NCBI GenBank assembly: GCA_000507305.1
Contig: DF239225.1
Location: 62,001-126,000, forward strand
Source: Breviolum minutum Mf 1.05b.01
Lineage: Eukaryota; Sar; Dinophyceae; Suessiales; Symbiodiniaceae
Length of the DNA stretch: 64,000 bases
Direction: 5' to 3'
Within the stretch, counting starts at the first letter, position 1; every line of letters starts with the position of its first letter. This document shows positions 1 through 10,241 of the stretch, one piece after another. Under the pieces are notes generated by a model. That model was not told where the DNA came from, ran no database searches, and saw only the letters and a list, made by a program, of their open reading frames with translations. The translations under genes were made by a program, and so were the position numbers.

Positions 1-21
1 GGTTATTTACGTCCTGTAAAT

Positions 22-126
22 AGGTGCTTCCAAAAATAGTGGTACCCCAAAATGGATGGTTATAATGGAAAACCCTATTAAAATGGATGATTTGGGGGGG
101 AAAACCCACTACTATTGGAAACATCC
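22..126. mobile_element. FB-F inserted in an FB-T-like unit
   Basis: AGGTGCTTCCAAAAATAG to CTATTGGAAACATCC with TSD AAAT at 18-21 and 127-130. The uninterrupted host sequence is present at 56172-56245. Confidence 0.82.
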
Positions 127-197
127 AAATAGGTGAAAAAAAACCTTAACTTACTAAGTAGTTACGATCATGAGTTTCCAGCCGGACACCCCCCCAA

Positions 198-384
198 AAA
201 AAGGTCGACCCACACACAACTTTCCAGATGTCACCCTGCCACGATCACTCGTTTCGGCAGCACAACTTTTAGTCGGGTTCATAACAAGGGTTTCCCAAAC
301 GATCTGCCCCTGAAGTTTCGCATCACACCAAAACATGATGCGGTTGGTTCCGACAAGTGCCTCTGCTATGAAGGCAGCCACTAA
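198..384 (+). CDS. candidate C-terminal exon, unknown product
   Basis: After a TTTCCAG at the end of an FB-T-like remnant, the + frame reads KKRSTHTQLSRCH, then VHNKGFPNDLPLKFRI and ends DKCLCYEGSH-stop at 384. The segment is repeat-free. The opposite strand is also open for about 90 codons over the same bases (LGKLVAAFIAEALVGTNRIM), so strand is decided only by the window-wide orientation bias. Product not recognised. Confidence 0.22.
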
Positions 385-465
385 CTTTCCAAGTTGAAAC
401 TTGCTGACTTGCTGTTGAAGCAACTTCGGGGGTGTAACTGGTCGTAGTTTTGGTAGTTGGGGAAC

Positions 466-589
466 CTTGGAAAGTGTGTAGTTGGTGATTTTTTTTTACG
501 GATTGTAGTGTGACAATTCACCATCTTTCACCACCATTTGAGAGAATAGTTTTGGAACTCTTTCCAAGCATCAAAGAAGCAAATCGAAG
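466..589 (+). mobile_element. FB-V element
   Basis: CTTGGAAAGTG, GGTGATTTTTTTTTACGGAT, CACCACCATTTGAGAGAAT, CCAAGCATC, ends AAATCGAAG. Confidence 0.7.
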
Positions 590-634
590 AGAATCCCTTT
601 CATTCAGGTTTTGGAATTATAGTAATTTGCCCAG

Positions 635-823
635 CTTCAAATCCACTTCGAAATGCTGTCAGCTAGAACAATGAATTTTCGACCCCCAAAACATACCATC
701 CATACACTTAATTCCAAAAATATTTGGTTGTCTAGGGATAGAGGGACAGTACCAAGAGCCAGCAAGCAGACAGCCATCGCAAGGAAGAATATGTTCACGA
801 GCCAGAACCTTGGCTACATTTAG
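635..823 (+). CDS. candidate exon, unknown product
   Basis: Following TTTGCCCAG, 62 codons stay open (LQIHFEMLSARTMNFRPPK, later RGTVPRASKQTAIARKN) and end at TAG 821-823. No repeat family is recognised inside it. The reverse strand is open too, with a hydrophobic stretch, so strand and product are unsure. Confidence 0.2.
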   Translation, partial: LQIHFEMLSARTMNFRPPKHTIHTLNSKNIWLSRDRGTVPRASKQTAIARKNMFTSQNLGYI

Positions 824-858
824 TTTATGAAAGTGCCATCAATGGAATCTTTGGGGCA

Positions 859-929
859 GCTGTTGCTGTTGCTGTTGTTGCTGTTGTTGTTGTTGTTGTT
901 GTGGTGGTGGTGGTGGTGGTGGTGGTGGT
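859..929. repeat. (GTT)n then (GGT)n microsatellite
   Basis: Interrupted GCT/GTT triplets run directly into nine or more GGT units. Confidence 0.95.
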
Positions 930-1171
930 ACTTTTTCCAGGGGTCTACTTGTAGGGGCTATGTTACTTTCAGGGAGGGTAGCTTTTCCAAACATGATGTT
1001 CATCAACAAAACTAGCAATGGCTCAAATGGGCTGCCAAAGGGGAGAGCAAAATCAATTACTCATTCCTAAAACCTTAAAAAGGAATGTAGTCTTTTAACC
1101 ACCATTTGTCAGGGGCTCTTGCTGTTTGTCTTATACGGAGTGTATTGAATGTTTGGCCAACTGGCAGTTTG

Positions 1172-1285
1172 CTTGGATGTCCCACGAAGTTAGGATGAAT
1201 GGTTAGTAAGTGGGTTATAACCCCAATATATCCTGAAGTAGGTGAAATAACCCATTGTTCCTAACCAGTGATCCTAGCTTCCGTC
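1172..1285. mobile_element. FB-I, diverged
   Basis: CTTGGATGTCCCACGAAGTT with AGTAAGTGGGTTATAACCCC; right end decayed. Confidence 0.65.
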
Positions 1286-1624
1286 CAGGGATTTCACATT
1301 TTGGATCGATTTTGGAAATCCTTCAGCATAGTATTTTCGGACGATATCCATTTGCAACAAGGATTCGTCAGAGGTTTATTATTCACAAAACCCGCATCAA
1401 ACACTGAGCATATACTAGGAGATCTAGGAGTTTAAAAGTGACCTTTTGATTTTCTAGGTGGAGGTCACTTGACCTTGGAAATGATCACTTTACTATTTGC
1501 AAAAAGGTCGCAAACAATTGGCAAGAAGTTGGTGTAACGGTATGTATATTTAGTTGGTATGCGCATACATACATAGTTTTGTTTGATTAAATGCAATATG
1601 AAAAGATGCGCAGGTAATACATAT

Positions 1625-1722
1625 CTTGGTGGTGGTTTCAAATATTTCTCATGTTCACTGCTACTTGGGGAAATGATCCAATTTGACTAATAGTTTTCAG
1701 ATGGGTTGAAACCACCAACCAG
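1625..1722 (+). mobile_element. FB-A foldback element
   Basis: GGTGGTTTCAAATATT to TTGAAACCACCAACCAG, flanked by a perfect 4-bp duplication ATAT (1621-1624 and 1723-1726). Confidence 0.85.
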
Positions 1723-1850
1723 ATATCGTGGACACTGTGTAAAATCTGTGCATGAAAGATTTGGGCAAATTAGAAGGGCCGATTGAGCCGTTTGACAGCC
1801 TTTTCCGGTGGATTAGCAAGGGAATTGGAATCATATTTTGCCCAGATACA

Positions 1851-1948
1851 CTAGGTGGGGGTTTCAAATATTTTTTATTTTCACATCTACTTAGGGAAGA
1901 TTCCCAGTTTGACTCATATTTTTCAGATGGGTTGAAACCACCAAGCAG
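1851..1948 (+). mobile_element. FB-A foldback element
   Basis: Ends CTAGGTGGGGGTTTCAA and GAAACCACCAAGCAG; only about 130 bp from the previous copy, same orientation. No clear TSD. Confidence 0.82.
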
Positions 1949-3294
1949 GTGTAAGTCTAGGATACCTTTTTGTTTTTGGCCACCTTTGCTTTCGAAAAAA
2001 TCTACAAACTCAATCTCCTTTCGACTTGTTTTTGCGACTCAGTTTGCATATTGCATGATTGGTTTGGGCTTCGCTGTTTGGTCCCTTTGGCATTTGTCAG
2101 CCGTTCCGGGAGCGTGGAGATGGGTGGAATCATTACAGCAGGGTTCACGGTGTTTTTACCACCGTGAGCTAAGGAACAAAAAAAACATGTCAAATTGATT
2201 TTGGGGATGGATTTTTTGTTCTCCCCTGCCTTTTTCAAATGTTTTTTTCAAGTCGTGAAACCCGCAAAAAATCAAAGGAATCTTTGCGAAATTTAACAAG
2301 CCATATATTATATTTCATGTCAACAAACATCTGGAGATGTTGGTCGTTTCTTTTCGACCTCGGAAACTCGGTGAAGTCAAGGTGACTTTCCCCAAGTTTC
2401 CACAGACATACATCCCAGAAGATTAACACAGAACCTGAGAATACACCCCTGGTAAGGGAAAATCATCGACTCGAAACCATCATTTTCAGGTTCCAGCTGT
2501 TAATCTTCGGGGGTGGTAAGGGCTTGTTTTTGAAAAGCTATGAACTTCCCTATGCTTTTGTTTTCGTCTTTCTCCCATAATCATGAATTCGTGGTAAATG
2601 GCAAAAAAATGTCAAAGGTAAGTACTGTTGGAGATACACCCATTTTTCCATTTTTCACTTCCATGTTTATGGGAAGAAGGGAAATAGAAGAGGATTTCAC
2701 ATAAAGGTTCACATTGCACAATCGAACATGAACCATTTAAAGGTGAATTGCCTGTTGAAGATGATCATTTATTTTCCATTGAAATTTGAGTTGACCACAA
2801 CATATACACCAACTCACGCCCTCTTCGACTCTTCACACAGCCATGGGGGGCTAACATTTGGTAGTAGAGACTCCCTTCACTTTGGAGTCGATCTTGTGCT
2901 TTTTGTCTCAAAGAAATTCGGATCGTTGGGAGTTTGGAACCACTGGGTGGATAGCCTATCCCATATATGCTCCATGGGACTGGTATGTAAACAACATCTA
3001 CATTTCTAGATATCAAAATCCATCATGCATGTATACTATATGTATACAATATACCATACATTCTATATACATCATTGGATACTAATCCCAATCGACATTC
3101 TCTGCCATAGGATTGGTTGTTTTAGGATGGATCCCTCTCGTCCAAAAGTTTGGTCAAAACGTCGACCCTAACCCTCAGCCAACCTCAGTGATCGGTCGGC
3201 CCAGTTATCGGCTCAGGGTAGCTTTGCCTTTTGTCAAGATCTTCGATGTGATCTCTGATGCGGTCTTGTATTCCATGTTCACTGAAAAGCTACT

Positions 3295-3410
3295 GAGCAA
3301 TGACAAAAATACGCTGGTTTAAGTTGGGTTTATTTAAGGGATGAAATCCTACAGAGTTATATGGGGATTTTTTAATAAACCATAATTATAAAGATCCCAA
3401 CTGAACGGAG
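3295..3410 (+). mobile_element. FB-C, diverged
   Basis: TGAGCAATGACAAAAATACG, then GGGATGAAATCCTACAGAGT and ATAAACCATAATTATAAAGA. Confidence 0.55.
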
Positions 3411-3484
3411 TTCGTTCAGTTCAGTTTTGGTCCTGAACATTTTGCGCCAGTTTCATAGATTCGGAAGTTTTTTTTGTTGTTGAT

Positions 3485-3563
3485 GATCCGTGTATGGAAT
3501 ACTCACCTACATTTGGCTTAAATGTGTGGTACATGTTTAGGTAAATATTCCATATATACATGC
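3485..3563. mobile_element. FB-B foldback element
   Basis: GTGTATGGAATACTCACC against GGTAAATATTCCATATATAC. Confidence 0.6.
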
Positions 3564-3722
3564 AGCATTTGGCATGGAATTGGCACAACCGAAAAAAATC
3601 TTGGAAGAATTCCATGTTCGAAATTACAAATATATGACAGACTTTACAGATCCGATCACTTTGTCAAAGCATGATTGGGGGGTATCCAGTCACATCCTCA
3701 GCATTATATTGAGGTTCTAGTA

Positions 3723-3854
3723 CTTGGATTGTTTGATTGTTTTTTTTTTCCGGGTTGTACCATGGGATGAACATCACCATGACCAACCACCATTTTGGGA
3801 GAACATGTTTTGGGTTCACTTTTTTTCCAAGCATCTAACAGTGGCAAATCCAAG
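3723..3854 (+). mobile_element. FB-V element
   Basis: CTTGGATTGTTTGATTG to AACAGTGGCAAATCCAAG; CTAAC lies 16 bp before the terminal CCAAG. Confidence 0.8.
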
Positions 3855-3913
3855 ATTCCCACGGTGCCATGTTTCGGAGTTTTTTTCATAGGAAAAGGGT
3901 GTTGAAGTGTTAA

Positions 3914-3964
3914 CCCTGGAAGTCCAAGACTATTAAAATTATAGTGGTCTTTGGACTTCTAGGG
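3914..3964. mobile_element. FB-E, minimal 51-bp copy
   Basis: CCCTGGAAGTCCAAGA inverted against TCTTTGGACTTCTAGGG around a 17-bp AT-rich loop; TSD TTAA. Confidence 0.85.
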
Positions 3965-4143
3965 TTAAGGGCTCTTTGAAAAGGTGTCATTATATAATTA
4001 TATATGTGTTTTGCTTCCCTTTCTCCCACCATAGTAATCCGGATGCAATCCAGAAAGTGATACCGATACCTGAGGTGTTAGTTTGGACCTTCCCAAAAAG
4101 GCTTTGTTAAAGAGGCCAGTACTATCACAACTGAAACCTACTG

Positions 4144-4588
4144 ACAAACTGAAGATCCTCAAAGACAATGCCCATTCTCAAACTTTCATACAGCCAGCAC
4201 TGAAACCTACAGTACTTTCCCAAGAAACATACAGCCTGAAGATCCAGACCATGCCGAGTGCTTGGATGAGAATGGTGCAAACCTGAAGAAACACTACTCT
4301 CAAGCACAAAATGATCTGAACCTCATCAACCACGTGATGACCTTTCATGAACTACCCTGTTCGCTGCAGCAGCAAGATTCAAGGTGGAAGTCAGACAAAT
4401 TCATTGGTGCCAAAACATTTGAAACTGCAAAGATTTTCCAAATTCTTACACATTTATTTTTGGCAAACTTCAAACAGAACACCATCACGCATCGTGGTTT
4501 GTTGATGGGTGACTCTAGCAATTCGGCTGCGCTGGAGCAACTGCCAAAGGAGTGCCCAACACGTCGAGGCCCTGAATCAAGAGATTGA
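4144..4588 (+). CDS. unrecognised coding-like open segment
   Basis: A stop-to-stop frame of about 148 codons without repeat homology, with unusual CAG/CAA/ACT-rich codons (TETYSTFPRNIQPEDPDHAE, then NGANLKKHYSQAQNDLNL). Just past it, in the next frame, 4560-4625 reads QHVEALNQEIEVSRAKVKAK and stops, like a short charged helix shifted by one frame. That could be a decayed gene or exons in different phases. Short internal echoes of ACTGAAACCTAC and CTGAAGATCC occur. Function not recognised. Confidence 0.28.
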
Positions 4589-5525
4589 GGTGTCCCGCGC
4601 CAAAGTAAAAGCCAAGAAGAACTAGTGCACCAACATACCACTGAACTTGGAGGTCAACCTGGCTTTGAGCCTACTGTGTGGACTTCTAGCTCTGATCCTG
4701 CGCGAGCCGGCAATTTTGATATCACAACTGAAACAACATACAGCCAGTTTGGAGCTTCAAACTGAAACCGATTCTCACAGGAAAACCAGTACTATCACAA
4801 GGTATTTGAAAGACTAGGGACCTGAAGTGGCTGACTTTCCAACATGACGTAACATGGGGGGTTTCCTACAATGGTGGGTTTCCCCAACAAACCATTGAAA
4901 TGGGGGGAAAACCCACCATTTAAGGAACCACACACATGAAACCCAGAATGGGGGGTTTGGAAGACGATTTTTCCTTTTCAAAGGTGTGATATTCAGGTTC
5001 CATGTTAGTCTTCACCGCTGTATGGGAGACGTGTCCGAGAGAAGAAAATCCCAAGCGAAAGGCTCATTCACCCCAGAATTAAGGGCTGATTAACCATTGG
5101 CTTCCCTTCACAAGGCCTGCTATTAAGACCCTTATTTCTGAGGGGGGTACGTGGGGATGGGGTGGTTGTAGGTTGACATTTAGCTGATATTTATGGTACA
5201 TATAGATACATATAGGTAAATATACCATACATGGATGCTAGGGGTTAGGGCTATAGACATCCATAAATGATAAGATGTTTGTGCTATGATTTCCGGGCAC
5301 GTTAAACCCCGTTGGATAAGGCCTGAAAGATCTAAAATAGTGATCGTAACTGGGGTATATATGGTATAATAACTCCCCTAATCTGCCCCATTTACAAGTA
5401 TGAGTTTTTGTTTAGCAAATTCCCATAAATAACTACATAACATATATAACCCTTAATAGTTTTTTTTCTTTTAAATAGACATTTGCCTAAAAGAATCGAA
5501 TCATCCGCAGTTTTTCTTTTCTAAG

Positions 5526-5612
5526 GGTAGAATCTCACACTGGCCACAATCTGCAAACATTTGCCTTGAGGCTATCTCGTCCTCCACCTGAAGAATTGTT
5601 GGAAACGTTCAG
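5526..5612 (+). CDS. candidate exon, unknown product
   Basis: Preceded by a pyrimidine tract ending TTTTCTAAG and followed by GTGAGG. The enclosed 87 nt are open in one frame as VESHTGHNLQTFALRLSR followed by PPPEELLETF, entering and leaving in phase 2. Canonical splice-like borders plus protein-like composition are the only evidence. Confidence 0.25.
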
Positions 5613-5912
5613 GTGAGGAAAGGGAAAAAAAAACACCCTGAAAATTCACGTATCCCACCTGGGGAAAGCTGGAAAACCATGGACTCAAAAGTTTTGAGTG
5701 TTTAACATGTACCCTGAAAAATGATGGTTGGCAAGATGAATTTTCCTTTTTAAGATGGTCCCTTTGAAAAAGTGACATGTTAGTTTTCGGGGGGAGTAAC
5801 TCTCATAACAATACTGGAACCAACCGATTCAAAGGGACCTTTTGTTGTTCCAACAACCGTTTAAAGGGTCACTTTTTCACCATCGCAATGAGGTCACCAG
5901 CCGAATTGTCAG

Positions 5913-6266
5913 GTCAGGAAAGGGAAGAAACATTCACTTCCAAAAAACTGCGAGAGCCGCTCAAAGAAAAAACTCATACATTGCAGCTGTTGGAGTTACA
6001 ACAACCTACCACTACCATACCCGCACAACCCATCCCAAATTAGTTTGGGAAGTTTGGGAAAACATTTTTTTGTTTGGGAGTGGAAGTCCAGATTTCCTTG
6101 AAAGATTTCATTTTTTTTCATATGAAGGTGTTTTATTTGGGATGATGATATATCATGTAAGTTGTTTGAAGTTTTTGTTTCCTTCCAACCAACCCCAAGT
6201 TCTACCAACGTTTTACGCCTTTGTCGACTTTGTCAACTTTGTGGGATGTATCCAAACAAGTCGACG
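5913..6266 (+). CDS. candidate exon(s), unknown product
   Basis: Part of a 142-codon + frame (5842-6270). The segment reads SGKGRNIHFQKTARAAQRKN, then FLFGSGSPDFLERFHFFSYE and VLPTFYAFVDFVNFVG. It starts after TTGTCAG in the phase left by the 5526-5612 segment and ends at GACG/GTGAGC, where FB-C starts, so the repeat terminus TGAGCA would supply the donor. A GTAAGT at 6157 could instead split it with a very short intron. Confidence 0.27.
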
Positions 6267-6430
6267 GTGAGCAAATATAAGCAATGAAAAGAGGGCCCCT
6301 GGTCGTTTGGGGTGATATAGGGGATGAAAATCCTACCCAGTTATACGGGGATTATTTCATAATGATCCCTACTAAACAACTAGGATTTCATGGAAATTAA
6401 GTTGTTTTTGTGTTTTTCTTTCGTGGCTCA
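6267..6430 (+). mobile_element. FB-C foldback element
   Basis: Starts TGAGCA, contains CCCTGGTCGTTTGGGGTG and GATCCCTACTAAACAACTAG, ends TTTCGTGGCTCA. Confidence 0.7.
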
Positions 6431-6639
6431 GGAAAATTATCCCAAAATTACCTTTGATTGAGGTTTAGGATGTTCCAAAAATTGCCCACAAATGATTATT
6501 CCCTGTTTTTACAATCTCATTGAATCACTTTCATATACTTTCATGACTCCTATATGGTGAGCATGTTGAGCAGACTTTATGCGTACTTTTCTGACTATAT
6601 ATTTGGATATGTTTATTTGCTGATGTTTTTTTCACGGAA

Positions 6640-6732
6640 CGCACCTTTGCGAATCAACATGAAAAAACACCACCATTTTGGAGAATATGTTTTGGAACCC
6701 TTTTCCAATCATCTAACAGTGGCAAATCCAAG
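6640..6732 (+). mobile_element. FB-V, left part diverged
   Basis: CACCACCATTTTGGAGAATA to CTAACAGTGGCAAATCCAAG, identical right end to the 3723 copy. Confidence 0.75.
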
Positions 6733-6899
6733 ACCATCTTGTAAACAACATCTATGTAACAGTGCCTGGCAATTGTGCTGGTGACCTTTTGGGGGATTGT
6801 GTATTGTGACACTTGTAAAGACTGAAAAGTTAAGTGACCTCGCACTAAAGGGATATTAGCAAGTTACGAAGGGAACCACTTGGTGGGGAAATTGACCCA

Positions 6900-7056
6900 G
6901 TTGAGCAACGACCAGTTGACTCTGGTTGTGTATGCTGTACATCGGGGATGAAATCCTCACCAGTTGGATTATTTCATAAGCCATGGAATAAGGATCCGGT
7001 CATGAACCAGTCAGGATTCAATGGAATGTCATGTCAGGGTTCTGAGTGTTGCTCAG
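6900..7056 (+). mobile_element. FB-C, diverged
   Basis: GGGGATGAAATCCTCACCAG, ATAAGGATCCGG and CAGGATTCAATGGAATGTC; ends in the GTTGCTCAG variant terminus. Confidence 0.55.
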
Positions 7057-7216
7057 TTCATACATGTTAGCAACCATTGATCTACCAACTTTGCAACATT
7101 TTATCAGCGACCATGGCAGGAATTGCAGTTGGAGCACGACAGTGCAAAGCCTTGCACACTGTGACTTGGCTTTTCTGAACCAGTTTAAAGGTTCAGTGAC
7201 CTTAAAACTATACAAG
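7057..7216 (+). CDS. candidate exon ending at an FB-J donor
   Basis: Between an FB-C end and an FB-J start the frame is open: SYMLATIDLPTLQHFISDHG, then VQSLAHCDLAFLNQFKGSV. It ends TACAAG/GTGGGC, exactly at the FB-J terminus, so the repeat would provide the 5' splice site. Enters phase 2, leaves phase 0. A second short open piece after CCCCAG at 7320-7348 (FSGLEGKDKR, then GTGAAT) continues in phase. Other frames and the - strand are also readable. Confidence 0.22.
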
Positions 7217-7330
7217 GTGGGCACGCTACCAGTTATCAGTAGGGTTATAACTTGTATACGTAGGGTTATAACCCCAGTTATCCAATTTATAATGCCATTT
7301 ATAGTGGTTATAACCCCAGTTCTCTGGGCT
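7213..7330. mobile_element. FB-J, right end decayed
   Basis: CAAGGTGGGCACGCTACCAG after TA, then GGTTATAACCCCAGTTATCC; lies between two open segments. Confidence 0.7.
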
Positions 7331-7891
7331 GGAGGGAAAAGATAAAAGGTGAATTTCCAAACTCTAAACCGATGGCTTTGGGCAATTTGTAACGACGAAA
7401 CGGCCAGTTGGTCACCCCAAATGTTCCTGATTTAGTAAGGGAACTGCCCCAAAATGCCCGAAACATTCAGGTTTATAAATGATGGATTTGGGGGCCACTT
7501 GATTTTGAGACCCATTCCATCTGAAATGATTGGAGTCACCATTGGCCATTGTGTTGAACCCTCTTTTTGGGATCGGGTAGGGCATATGATTCCTGAACAT
7601 AACAAAATCATGCAGAACACATTTTGGGGTGGATTGGGTCTTTAACCACCATCTGATGTTTTTTTGTTGATGCGGACTTCAATGACATTTACCTTGATCA
7701 TCCTTGATCGACATTCAATTTGGAAGGATTATTCTCACTGTTCCAAACGGGCCTTGAAACTCATCCGTGCAACGCCGCAGGCATCCAAACACCGAGTCAC
7801 TGAGTCTCGATGTCATGACCGGATCCCCCAAAAAAACATACCATCCAAACGCCGCAAGTTCACCTCAAAAAGCTATGACGGGTCTTGTCTA

Positions 7892-8037
7892 CAAGGTGGA
7901 CCCCTGCTAGTTATGAATGGAGTTATAACCTCTATACATGGCTTGAAAAATGGTTAACTAGGGTTATTTCATCCCTATACATGAAGTTGTTTCACCCTAC
8001 TACCCTACTAATAACCTGGGTTTTTAGGCCCGCTTTG
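7892..8037. mobile_element. FB-J foldback element
   Basis: CAAGGTGGACCCCTGC to GGCCCGCTTTG, TSD TA. Confidence 0.75.
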
Positions 8038-8763
8038 TAGGGCAAGATTCGGTTTCGCATTGCGACTTTTAGGTCATTGTGGCATGAATCGAGATGGAGT
8101 CTTGGAAAGAAAATCGTCGGATGGTGGTGTTTTTGGTGGTGGTAATGCCAGCCTTTTCAGGCTGGATGTGTATAGATGAAAGTTTAGGAAGTTCATGGAA
8201 CTTCATATGAAATTACATGATGTTAAATACATCTTCATTCAGATATGTCCAATGTTCCATTTGCTAATCTTACTTGGATCCTGGAGTATACATCTTTTTT
8301 CTTTTGCAGACCCCTCAAAAACAAATTAGGGAAGATTCCCATGTTGAGGAAGGTTTTTGTTTCGCTTGAGATGAAGCACCAAAACATCCAAGTGAGCTGA
8401 TCGAAACATCGTTTTGAGTGAATTTCACAGAGATACCCCGATACCAACGTGGGACCCCTTATGGGAAATCCCTTTAGAAGCCCTATATTATGTGGATATT
8501 TGTGGATTATAATTTCGAAGAATTCCTACAAAACTCCATAAATACCATGCGTACACTGTTAGGGGTACACCCACTTGTCGAGTTGAAAATCCACAAAAGT
8601 CATACCCGGTGAGGATCGGTCTTTGGAAAAACGCACATCTTAAGTCATGCAAGGAATTCACACCCCGGATTCAGTTCTAAATGGTATGAAAAAACTCCTG
8701 CAACTATATTGACTTACACAATCATCCCATGTTATCCATTTATTTTCGGCCATTGAAAAATAG

Positions 8764-8938
8764 GGGCAGGGCCCCATATCCCTCCACGGCTACAGCCCCA
8801 ACCCTGTAATCTCCACGGAGGTTTACCTGTGGCGCGACCGGCGCAACGACCGCCGGGAGCGTCCGGAGCGTCCGCGTCGGGGAGCAATGGAAGCTTTGCA
8901 GCTTGGTAGATCATGGGGGGCCAGATTCGTCATCCCAT
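8764..8938 (+). CDS. candidate GC-rich exon, Arg/Glu/Pro-rich
   Basis: This segment is strikingly GC-rich against its surroundings. From an AG at 8763 one + frame is open for about 58 codons: GPISLHGYSPNPVISTEVYL, WRDRRNDRRERPERPRRGAM, ALQLGRSWGARFVIPS. It stops exactly at the left end of an FB-D element. On the - strand a shorter frame ends at CACAG/GTAAAC, a fair donor, so strand is not settled. Confidence 0.3.
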
Positions 8939-9219
8939 CTTGGAGGATCATCCCATTTCCCTGGAAGTCCAAGAGTATTAAAATTATAGTTCCCAATTTG
9001 GGATGATTCAAGTTCCCCACTGAAACAATAGATACAAGAGTCTTTGGTGAAATTTATTATTTTAATGGTCTTTGGACTTCTAGGGATTTAGTAAATGGTT
9101 AATAACCATGGTGATCGTAAGTCCCCTAAGAATCGGGTTATTCCCCTTCCAAATGGGCGTTTCATGGCTTATAAATGGGACTTACTAGCCACTTACTAAC
9201 TGGGATGATCCTCCAAGCA
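8939..9219. mobile_element. FB-D split by FB-E
   Basis: CTTGGAGGATCATCCC to GGGATGATCCTCCAAG; interior interrupted by FB-E. Its left end abuts the GC-rich open segment 8764-8938. Confidence 0.85.
8959..9085. mobile_element. FB-E nested in FB-D
   Basis: Same ends as 3914-3964 but 127 bp; TSD ATTT (8955-8958, 9086-9089). Removing it restores the FB-D consensus. Confidence 0.87.
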
Positions 9220-9325
9220 GGTGCTCAATGCCCTAGACATCCAAACACCTGGAGGTATTTGGGCCCAAAAATCATACCCCAAACATCCCCAAACACAGAA
9301 CGTCAGTACGTATTTATATAGATAG

Positions 9326-9408
9326 GGATGTATGGTATATTTACCTACATGAATGGTTGATTTTTATCGGTTTCATGTAGGTAAATATACCAGACCCATG
9401 GATCCTAT
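9326..9408. mobile_element. FB-B foldback element
   Basis: GTATGGTATATTTACC against GGTAAATATACCAGAC, ending in GGATCC. Confidence 0.7.
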
Positions 9409-9477
9409 ATATGGGTCATGGGAGATTTTAGGGTTCCAACATTCATAACTAACCATAGGATGATTGATGTGATGATT

Positions 9478-9553
9478 GTATATTTACCATGATTTACCTA
9501 CGTTTACCATACATTTTGTTTGGTAAATATACATGGATCCTATGGATCATGGG
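9478..9553. mobile_element. FB-B foldback element, second of a close pair
   Basis: GTATATTTACCATG against TTTGGTAAATATACATGG; ends in GGATCCTATGG. Confidence 0.65.
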
Positions 9554-9819
9554 GATTTCAAAACCAACAACTACCCATGAACATCTTGAAAAATTGAGAT
9601 GAAACATACAAAATGGAGGTATGGAAGAAGGATTTGTCCTTCTAAAGATTAAAAATATTTTTTTTAAGTTCCATGTCGCATTATTATCCAAGGCAACCCC
9701 CCAAATGCCACGTTTCCCCAGTTGTTTCTTATTAACCATCATGGTTCCTTAAGGAGTCGTTAAGCATCGTTATTAGGGGGGTTATTAACCGCCAAGACAA
9801 GAAGGACATCCGGCATTAG

Positions 9820-9963
9820 TTGGATGTGCCCGGAAGTTAGTAAAAGCTTAGGATCAGTGGGAGATGTCACCCCATATACCATATTTTTTAACTACATTAA
9901 ATACGTGAAATAGCCCATTGATCCGTTCACCATTGATCCTACCTTCCTGTTGTGACATCCAAG
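9820..9963. mobile_element. FB-I foldback element
   Basis: TTGGATGTGCCCGGAAGTTA to CTTCCTGTTGTGACATCCAAG. Confidence 0.7.
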
Positions 9964-10149
9964 CACTACCCCCCCCCCCCCTCCGCCCTCCGCGTGTTCC
10001 CGGGAATCTAAGCCACAAGATTTTCAAGGCCACGAGACCACTGACCATGGCGACTCCTTGACGAGAGGATTGCTGGAAAAGTTGTGATGATGAAATGTTA
10101 AAACTTGAGACAAAACTCCTACGGTAAATCCGGTAAATCACCACCATAA

Positions 10150-10241
10150 CTGGGTGGTGGTAACTGCAAGCATGTTTTTTTGTTTTCACCCCGAAAATTC
10201 GGGAAATGTTTTTTTTCAAATGGGTTGAAACCACCAACTAG
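10150..10241 (+). mobile_element. FB-A foldback element
   Basis: Ends CTGGGTGGTGG and AACCACCAACTAG, with TSD ATAA on both sides. Confidence 0.83.

Noticed and set aside
827-1015. 62-codon frame with poly-Leu and poly-Trp
   Set aside because: It is a translation of a triplet microsatellite, with no protein-like sequence outside the array.
9854-10237. 127-codon minus-strand frame
   Set aside because: It runs through an FB-I and an FB-A, so the frame is a by-product of repeat sequence.
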